DNA of 8,442 nt from Bacillota bacterium. GTDB lineage: Bacteria > Bacillota > Clostridia > Lachnospirales > CAG-274. The translations under genes and the position numbers were made by a program. The stretch spans positions 1 through 8,442 of the forward strand of contig JAGAHK010000057.1 in NCBI GenBank assembly GCA_017627115.1, in the 5' to 3' direction. A model generated the notes under the pieces. It was not told the origin of the DNA. It searched no databases and was given only the letters and a program-made list of their open reading frames with translations. This document shows positions 6,565 to 8,442 of this stretch, piece by piece. The stretch's first letter is position 1. The number at the start of each line of letters is the position of its first letter.

Positions 6565-7272
6565 TTATTCGGCGTTTTTTGCAATATAGCTTTCAAGCTT
6601 TATCGCATCGCGCACATTGACACTGCCGTTTGCATCAAAATCCGCAATTATACGTTGGCTTTCATTAAGCACTTTATTGTTGAGCATATATTTCAATATC
6701 CACGCACTGTCACGGCTGTCTACCGTGCCGTTTTGGTCAACATCGCCCGTAATGCCGCCTGTATTCACTATGTTCGGCTTTGTGAATGCACAGTTTTCTT
6801 CGTTGTATTTATAGATACCCGTTGTACCGTCTTCTTTGATGCCCATAACAAGGTCGGAATTGCTTTTTTTGATAAGATAGGTATTGCCGTTTTTGAGTAT
6901 CACCCATTTTTGCGCAGGCGAACCGTTGTCGGGGTGTGTGCCTATGCGCGAACCGTCTGCGGTATAATTATTGTTAAGGTCGATACACCTGCCCGAATAG
7001 AGGTTTTTTATTTTGTAGGAACCATCCTCGGGTATTCTTATAACACGGAATATCTGTTTTTCGTTTCCCTCCGTATAATCGGCAAAGGTAAGGTCGGAAC
7101 CGTTGACTTCGGTAAGCGCCTTTTCGCCCGAGGGGTCAAAAAACACGATCTCCGCCCAATCACCGAAATCCACGATCTCACCCGGTACTTCCGCAGTGTC
7201 GGCAAAAACAGGCATGGAAACGATAATAAGCACTATTGTCAGCAATGCTGTTGTCAAATTCTTTATCTTCAT
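6565..7272 (-). CDS. Secreted ricin-B-like domain protein with C-terminal dockerin
   Basis: This 235-residue exported protein has three parts. Residues 1-24 are a signal peptide (MKIKN, a hydrophobic core, cleavage after VFA). About residues 35-165 resemble a single ricin-B-like beta-trefoil, with YKIKNLYSGRCIDLNN (86-101) and a QKW motif at 121-123 typical of sugar-binding trefoils. Residues 176-230 are a two-repeat dockerin with calcium loops at Asp177/Asp179/Asn181/Asp185/Asp188 and Asp211/Asp213/Asn215/Asn219/Asp222. Dockerins bind cohesin modules, so the protein should join a cellulosome-like complex. There is no catalytic domain, so it may act as a carbohydrate-binding or structural part. 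The residues at loop positions 10-11 are Ser-Arg and Val-Arg. GGGAGG lies 6 bases before the ATG. No clear terminator follows its stop. Confidence 0.85.
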   Translation of the reverse strand: MKIKNLTTALLTIVLIIVSMPVFADTAEVPGEIVDFGDWAEIVFFDPSGEKALTEVNGSDLTFADYTEGNEKQIFRVIRIPEDGSYKIKNLYSGRCIDLNNNYTADGSRIGTHPDNGSPAQKWVILKNGNTYLIKKSNSDLVMGIKEDGTTGIYKYNEENCAFTKPNIVNTGGITGDVDQNGTVDSRDSAWILKYMLNNKVLNESQRIIADFDANGSVNVRDAIKLESYIAKNAE

Positions 7273-7313
7273 ATATATCCTCCCTATTATATTTTTCTGT
7301 TATATCCCCGTAT

Positions 7314-7336
7314 ATTTCAATAAAAAAATTTGAAAT
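7314..7336. repeat. Inverted repeat in the leader of the dockerin gene
   Basis: ATTTCAA and TTGAAAT form a perfect 7-bp inverted repeat around a 9-base A/T-rich spacer, within the approximately 70-base leader. It could be an operator or a weak RNA hairpin. The A/T richness makes chance plausible. Confidence 0.3.
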
Positions 7337-7346
7337 TTGCAAATCT

Positions 7347-7375
7347 ATAATATCACAAACAAAAAATTTTTTCAA
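7347..7375 (-). promoter_or_regulatory. Promoter of the dockerin gene
   Basis: Minus strand: TTGAAA (7375-7370, 5 of 6), a 17-base spacer, and TATTAT (7352-7347, 5 of 6) preceded by TGA, which gives an extended -10. The start codon is about 75 bases downstream. Confidence 0.8.
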
Positions 7376-7410
7376 TAGAAAGTTTTTACTTTGTGCAGCC
7401 TGTTTGTATT

Positions 7411-7416
7411 TATAAT
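7411..7416 (+). promoter_or_regulatory. Possible rightward -10 box
   Basis: A perfect TATAAT lies directly before the hairpin pair at 7425-7514. No good -35 is seen at 16-18 bases; the closest (TTTACT, 7385-7390) gives a 20-base spacer. If used, RNA would start near 7423, just before the first hairpin. Confidence 0.35.
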
Positions 7417-7424
7417 AAGCGAAT

Positions 7425-7464
7425 TAAATAATCGGACTTAAGCTTGCTTAAGGCGGATTATTTA
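7425..7464. repeat. 40-base imperfect palindrome
   Basis: TAAATAATC pairs with GATTATTTA (9 bp) and CTTAAGC with GCTTAAG (7 bp). Between them is a symmetric 3x3 internal loop, GGA against GCG, whose middle bases can pair. Only TT separates the inner arms, so as DNA it is nearly a continuous dyad. It could be the first hairpin of an RNA or a protein-binding site. Confidence 0.75.
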
Positions 7465-7477
7465 TGAGCCCCATCCT

Positions 7478-7525
7478 ATAGTGAACGTCCAAATATTTTT
7501 GACGTTCACTATAAGTTTTTTCTGT
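7478..7525 (+). terminator. Perfect 13-bp inverted repeat followed by a T-run (rightward terminator)
   Basis: TATAGTGAACGTC (7478-7490) and GACGTTCACTATA (7502-7514) are exact reverse complements around an 11-base A/T-rich loop. On the plus strand AGTTTTTT follows, as in an intrinsic terminator. On the minus strand no T-run follows. No rightward protein gene precedes it. Confidence 0.65.
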
Positions 7526-7579
7526 GATAAAGAGCTTTGTATGATCCAATACTGCCGTGAGAGCCGTTTAAAGATGCAA

Positions 7580-7617
7580 CATACATAAACAAAGGGTGCT
7601 GCTGAATGCAACACCCT
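7580..7617 (-). terminator. Rho-independent terminator of groEL
   Basis: Minus strand: a 10-bp stem with one G-U pair (7617-7608 with 7602-7593) around the 5-base loop ATTCA, followed by TTTGTTTATG. It lies about 35 bases past the groEL stop. Confidence 0.8.
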
Positions 7618-7652
7618 CGGTTGTAGATAATTATAAGCTTTTTTACGGTAAA

Positions 7653-8442
7653 TTACATCATACCGCCCATACCGCCTGCGGGCATAGGAGGTTCGGGTTC
7701 CTTGATATCGGCAACAACGCTCTCTGTTGTAAGGATAGTCGATGCAACACTGTTTGCATTGAGAAGAGCGCTTCTTGTAACCTTTGTGGGGTCAATAATG
7801 CCTGCTTCGACCATGTTTACATACTCGTCTGTAAGTGCATTGTAACCAACACCCTTGCCGCTTTCCTTTACCTTGTTAACGATAACTGCACCCTCAAGAC
7901 CTGCGTTTGCAACGATCTGACGAAGAGGAGCTTCAAGTGCTTTAAGGATAATGCCTGCGCCTGTCTTTTCGTCGCCTTCAAGTGATGCGCAAACCTTTTC
8001 AACAGCGGGGATAGAGTGGATATAAGCAGAACCGCCGCCGCAGATGATACCCTCTTCAACAGCTGCCTTTGTAGCTGCAAGAGCATCTTCCATACGAAGT
8101 TTCTTTTCCTTAAGAGCAACTTCCGAAGCTGCGCCTACCTTGATAACGGCAACGCCGCCTGCCAGCTTTGCAAGTCTTTCCTGTAATTTTTCCTTGTCAA
8201 ACTCGGATGTAGTTTCTTCAAGTGCCGCACGAATCTGTGCAACTCTTGCATCAATGTCTTCTTTCTTGCCTGCGCCGTCAACGATAGTTGTGTTTTCCTT
8301 TGTTACGCTGACTGTCTTTGCACGGCCGAGCATATCAACTGTAGCTTCCTTGAGTTCAAGACCAAGCTCGCTGCTTATTACCTGACCGCCTGTAAGTGCT
8401 GCGATATCGGCAAGCATTTCTTTTCTTCTGTCGCCAAATCCG
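7653..8442 (-). CDS. groEL: Chaperonin GroEL, C-terminal half (5' end outside window)
   Basis: The frame is open from the right edge ([19 protein letters not shown]) to the TAA at 7655-7653, giving 262 visible residues, roughly the C-terminal half of the usual ~540. The visible part covers the end of the apical domain, the intermediate-domain return and the equatorial domain. Family landmarks are [58 protein letters not shown] and the terminal GGMGGMM tail. GroEL forms the double-ring ATP-driven folding chamber with GroES. The groES gene and any CIRCE operator would lie upstream, outside the window. The ATG at 8417 is internal, not the start. Confidence 0.97.
   Translation of the reverse strand, partial: GFGDRRKEMLADIAALTGGQVISSELGLELKEATVDMLGRAKTVSVTKENTTIVDGAGKKEDIDARVAQIRAALEETTSEFDKEKLQERLAKLAGGVAVIKVGAASEVALKEKKLRMEDALAATKAAVEEGIICGGGSAYIHSIPAVEKVCASLEGDEKTGAGIILKALEAPLRQIVANAGLEGAVIVNKVKESGKGVGYNALTDEYVNMVEAGIIDPTKVTRSALLNANSVASTILTTESVVADIKEPEPPMPAGGMGGMM

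Larger units (their letters stand above)
7423..7525 (+). ncRNA. Candidate small RNA with two hairpins and an intrinsic terminator
   Basis: This is the main content of the gene-free stretch 7376-7652. A TATAAT at 7411 is followed by a 40-base imperfect palindrome, then a single-stranded linker rich in C (TGAGCCCCATCC), then a perfect 13-bp stem with a T-run. The order promoter box, hairpin, linker, terminator hairpin and U-tract is that of a roughly 100-nucleotide bacterial sRNA. No protein frame fits and no known RNA family was recognised. The terminator points right although both neighbouring genes run left, so it has no other obvious customer. Confidence 0.35.

Noticed and set aside
6655..7323. 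222-residue open frame on the plus strand
   Set aside because: It is opposite the ricin-dockerin gene, whose signal peptide, domains, promoter and ribosome binding site are clear. The plus-strand product has no recognisable domain.
7464..7481. Five-codon frame MSPIL preceded by AGGCGG
   Set aside because: It begins inside the palindrome and ends in the next hairpin. It is too short to support as a leader peptide, and no regulated gene follows in that direction.
7620..8442. CIRCE heat-shock operator expected near groEL
   Set aside because: The window holds only the 3' half of groEL. Any CIRCE site would be upstream of groES/groEL, beyond the right edge.
1..8442. CRISPR array, insertion sequence or phage genes
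   Set aside because: No regularly spaced repeats, transposase or integrase motifs or terminal inverted repeats around a gene were seen.

Overview
The window looks like a chromosomal segment of an anaerobic Firmicute of the Ruminococcus/Oscillospiraceae type. This is inferred from four things: a GlgD-type ADP-glucose pyrophosphorylase subunit, a secreted protein ending in a two-repeat dockerin, strong AGGAGG ribosome binding sites, and a GroEL ending in a GGMGGMM tail. No transposase, integrase, CRISPR array or phage gene was seen. Most of the window is ordinary, well-organised core and accessory DNA.

Layout from left to right. Positions 1-577 hold the 3' end of glgD (+), closed by a hairpin that also lies just past the end of the convergent gene. 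Positions 683-1804 (-) encode an aldo/keto reductase with two C-terminal 4Fe-4S motifs. Positions 1902-2684 (-) encode a ZIP-family metal transporter with its own consensus promoter and terminator. A divergent promoter region (about 2700-2867) separates this leftward group from a rightward operon of five tightly packed genes: a macro-domain ADP-ribosyl hydrolase (2868-3398), two half-size chromate-transporter-family subunits (3395-3937 and 3934-4494), proA (4505-5788) and a small nitroreductase (5802-6326). The first three genes are joined by 4-base ATGA overlaps, and the last two follow after 10 and 13 bases. A nested hairpin with U-tracts in both directions (6334-6391) closes the operon and also ends the leftward tRNA transcript.

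Right part. A tRNA-Ser with anticodon CGA (6397-6487, -) has a near-consensus promoter. Upstream of it is a leftward gene for a small exported protein made of a ricin-B-like beta-trefoil unit and a dockerin (6565-7272), again with a clear promoter. From 7376 to 7652 there is no protein gene. This stretch contains a TATAAT box, a 40-base imperfect palindrome, a perfect 13-bp inverted repeat followed by a T-run, and the groEL terminator. The first three elements have the architecture of a short rightward RNA gene and are the least explained signal here. The window ends inside groEL (7653-8442, -), whose 5' part lies beyond the right edge.

How the genes fit together. The five-gene operon pairs an ADP-ribose-processing enzyme with a two-subunit membrane transporter, the second enzyme of proline synthesis and a flavin oxidoreductase. 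No shared pathway is obvious, although a stress or redox theme is possible. The dockerin protein points to a cellulosome or related cell-surface complex elsewhere in the genome. GlgD, tRNA-Ser and GroEL are housekeeping genes.
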